This document shows positions 61,412 to 64,000 of a stretch of DNA of 64,000 nucleotides, piece after piece (position 1 is the first letter of the stretch; every line of letters starts with the position of its first letter). Position numbers and translations under genes: made by a program. Source of the stretch: Urechis unicinctus (taxonomy: Eukaryota; Annelida; Polychaeta; Xenopneusta; Urechidae); the NCBI GenBank assembly GCA_034190875.2, contig CM067358.1:46187818-46251817 (forward strand), given 5' to 3'. Under the pieces are notes generated by a model, which was given only the letters and a program-made list of their open reading frames with translations, was not told the origin of the DNA and made no database searches.

Positions 61412-64000
61412 CCCTGTTATTGTACAAAAATGCATTGTAAACTCATAACCGAAAATACATGTTTCGAGCTCTGACAGTTTGTACTATTGACGCATTGCGC
61501 CAATCAAGTGGTGTGAATATCAAAGGTATTGTAATAACAATATTACTCAGTATTTATATCAAATTTCGTTCCAAGGTGCAGTTGAACGACTCCTGTGGTG
61601 CATTTGCAGTCATTGATGGAATATCCCGTCAACTTTAGTCCGTAAATTTCGTTCAATTCTAGAATAATAATGCTTTGGCGTTAGTCGATATGGGGCATGG
61701 AATGGCATAAACCCACATACTTGTACTACTAGCACAACACACATTGCTAACGGCTGAATGTTCCACAGCTACGTTACAAAAGAGCATGATCAATTAGACC
61801 TGCCACGAAAAACCACTATCACCCAATCTCAGGAGCTTATTTCATCATATACACTTGAAACCTAAGAGCACTTTCTGTGTGGGCTCTTCCGTCGTTCTGC
61901 AGCGATTTGTCACAGTCTCTAATTCAGCAGCTGGCGGTATGTCCGGTAATTATGTTTAGATGGCTTTTCTCCAAAGTACTGGTATAACATGGCGCCATTA
62001 TGCATGATAAAACCATAACGCTGCAGTCACAGCAAATCTGGCTAGAACGAGTGTATAATCGTCGCATTTCGTCTAACAGACGCAGCCTGCGGTACAATAT
62101 GTTCCACAGCCAGAACAATTCTTAAGTGATATTAAAACGATGCGGTCTGATACTGCATTACAGCAACTACTACGGTTGTGAGTTAGTGTTATAAGATATG
62201 ATGGCCATGGAATGTCATTACTGTGGAACATCCGCATCTAACATATATTTGGATTTGGACGAGCCTCATTCCATTTAGTCAATTCGCCAATTTCCGGCTC
62301 AAGACCCAATGTTCGGCTAAGGCTCGGATATCGGATGAGCCAGTCGTGGCATCCGGATATTACAATGATGGCTGTTTTCGTAAGTAGTCATTTTGCATAA
62401 TAATGCGATAATGTGGCAATCACTAGAAGTCGTTAGTCACATTCGGGTTTGTTAATATTGGTGTGAGCAGTGCTTCTTTCTTATATTCCATGACAACCGA
62501 CGCCAAACACATGCCGTGTTAAAAAGTACAAATAGTGTCACGTACAGTTCATGCAAACAGTACGCCAATCCTTTTGCTTTTTAGGTGTATGAGAAGCAAA
62601 TTGCGGAGAAATTTAGCAAGCACCTGTCATATCGCACTTATAACATGTTTCTTGTGATAGTAATTACCACCCATGTTGACAAGTTAACAGGATAGTTCGG
62701 CTGACGTGATGCAGGAATTGTTACCTGTGCTCGCTTGCGCCACCAGTAAAGAGTATTTCAGGTGTGATTGTGTTCCCAGAGCAATTACGAAGTTAAATGT
62801 CTTAGAATTGTCTCACGCGAAATAAGCTTGTAAGCTGCCAATATCAACTGCGCTGCTAATTGGCGTATCCGTATGAATTAGTTATGGTAGATCGTTTCGA
62901 TATCAGCAATAGGACTACGCATGGTGCACCCTACAAAAGCAATAGGGGTTCACAAAACCACATCATGAACTGAAATATACAGTTTTAATAGAACTATACC
63001 GTACTGTAAAAGAAACGGCGCGGATATAAATCACTGTGTGATAAAACTGTCGCGCCTGCCTGCTCAACACGTTGACATGTCTCATTCGTCCTATGTACAA
63101 GTCTGCCATGTCTACTTGCAATGAATCATTTGAGATTTTGCAGCGTAAAGCGTGTCTGATTACCCCAGAACCATAATACGTAGGCCATTTGACGCTCGAT
63201 GAATCAGCCTCAAATAAGAAAGGCGATTGAGATTGGCAACTGCGTGTAGTGATGTTGCTTGTTCTGCATACATTTGAGCAATGACTGTATTCTTCTGCTT
63301 TAGCTTCTAGTGCTTTACTATGGACTAATGCACCAGCCTGAAGTTTAATAATCTTACATCGTTATTAAATACCAGTTCCAACGATGTTTTATTTCAAGCA
63401 ACAGAGATAAATCGGCTAAATGCGACTATGAAAATACATCTTGACCGTGTCGGCTAACGGCCGCATCCATGGCTTCTTTTTATATGTACAATAAATTTCT
63501 TTAATATGAGAGGCATCCCGGAGAAGACCCGGGAAAGTAAGTGAGCTGACATGTACAATCAAACCGAGGTCATCATCAAAGAGTATGTGGCATCAGCTGA
63601 AAACTTTGTGAAACATCTGACCAGTGACATATTTCCTTCAACACACGGGAGATAAGACATTACTCATTTCTCATTTAGTTAGCAGCAGATACTTCTCGAG
63701 CCACAAATAAATAATACTAACATCTGCAGGGTACGTACAATAAAGAAATGTTTTATAGACACAGCAAGGTTTAAATGCAGTAGCCAGCAATATTTCCGAA
63801 TACATTTCTTAAAGGCTGATAGCTAACGTTGCATTTTTAGATTTTATTCTGAGCCCCATAAATAAATAAGAATATAAGTTTATGTCTTAGTGATTGCATT
63901 TTGTAGCAAGCTTGCTGTGTGCTGTGATTTAAAATCTTTGTTTGTGCTAACTGGATTTAACCATGAAGTCAATGAAAGAGGTACTTTCGTTGTCTCTTGT
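61412..64000. other. Non-coding stretch to window end
   Basis: No gene supported. A minus frame at 61924-62118 is 64 codons. An ATG at 63963 stays open to the window edge, but only 12 codons are visible, so nothing can be concluded. Confidence 0.5.

Overview
The window looks like nuclear DNA of a eukaryote. It has roughly 37-40% G+C by eye and no supportable bacterial-style gene or operon. It carries many long dinucleotide microsatellites (TA, TC, CA/TG), poly-G tracts, a 20-bp minisatellite, several families of worn dispersed duplications and one 100-N assembly gap. CpG does not look depleted by eye, which argues against a heavily CpG-methylated genome. The taxon cannot be fixed from this sequence; a protist or an invertebrate are both possible.

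I found no gene I can defend. At this base composition stop codons should make up about 6-7% of random codons, so several stop-free runs of 100 codons or more are expected by chance in 64 kb on two strands. The longest non-repetitive Met-started frame is 130 codons (33256-33648, minus), and the others of 90-119 codons match no family I recognise. Longer 'proteins' in the window are translated microsatellites (Ile/Tyr, Leu/Ser, Cys/Val, Thr/His) or the minisatellite. Exons of an intron-rich gene could be hidden here, but none is demonstrable. No tRNA, rRNA, CRISPR array or intact transposon was seen.

Layout. 1-12.4 kb: unique-looking DNA with one TA-rich array (1.37-1.78 kb), two poly-G tracts (3.76 and 6.40 kb) and first copies of repeat families R1 (2.1 kb) and R2 (4.7 kb). 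12.4-18 kb: a dense repeat zone with three TA arrays, an AT-rich tract, two more R2 copies, the TC-linked module R3 in two copies, and R1 copy 2. 20-26.8 kb: family R4 (copies at 20.3, 23.8 and 25.5 kb) mixed with TA arrays and a TG-rich tract. 31-41 kb: R5 copy 1, the 32.4-33.0 kb minisatellite, two compound TA arrays, a short R7 module at 37.5 kb, R6 copy 1, a CA array and R5 copy 2. 43.5-45.6 kb: R6 copy 2 and a 164-bp TG array. 46.7-53.0 kb: R7, the largest duplication, two collinear copies of about 1.6 and 2.8 kb. 53.9 kb: assembly gap. 54-64 kb: a 260-bp TA array, an AT-rich tract near 60 kb, and a head-to-tail tandem duplication at 60.9-61.4 kb.

The most informative signals are the R7 copies, whose differences in a few blocks avoid second codon positions (a possible trace of an old coding element), and the minisatellite, which has a second-level period of five units. 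Both are leads. No new biological system is demonstrated. Repeat families were matched by eye, so their edges are approximate.
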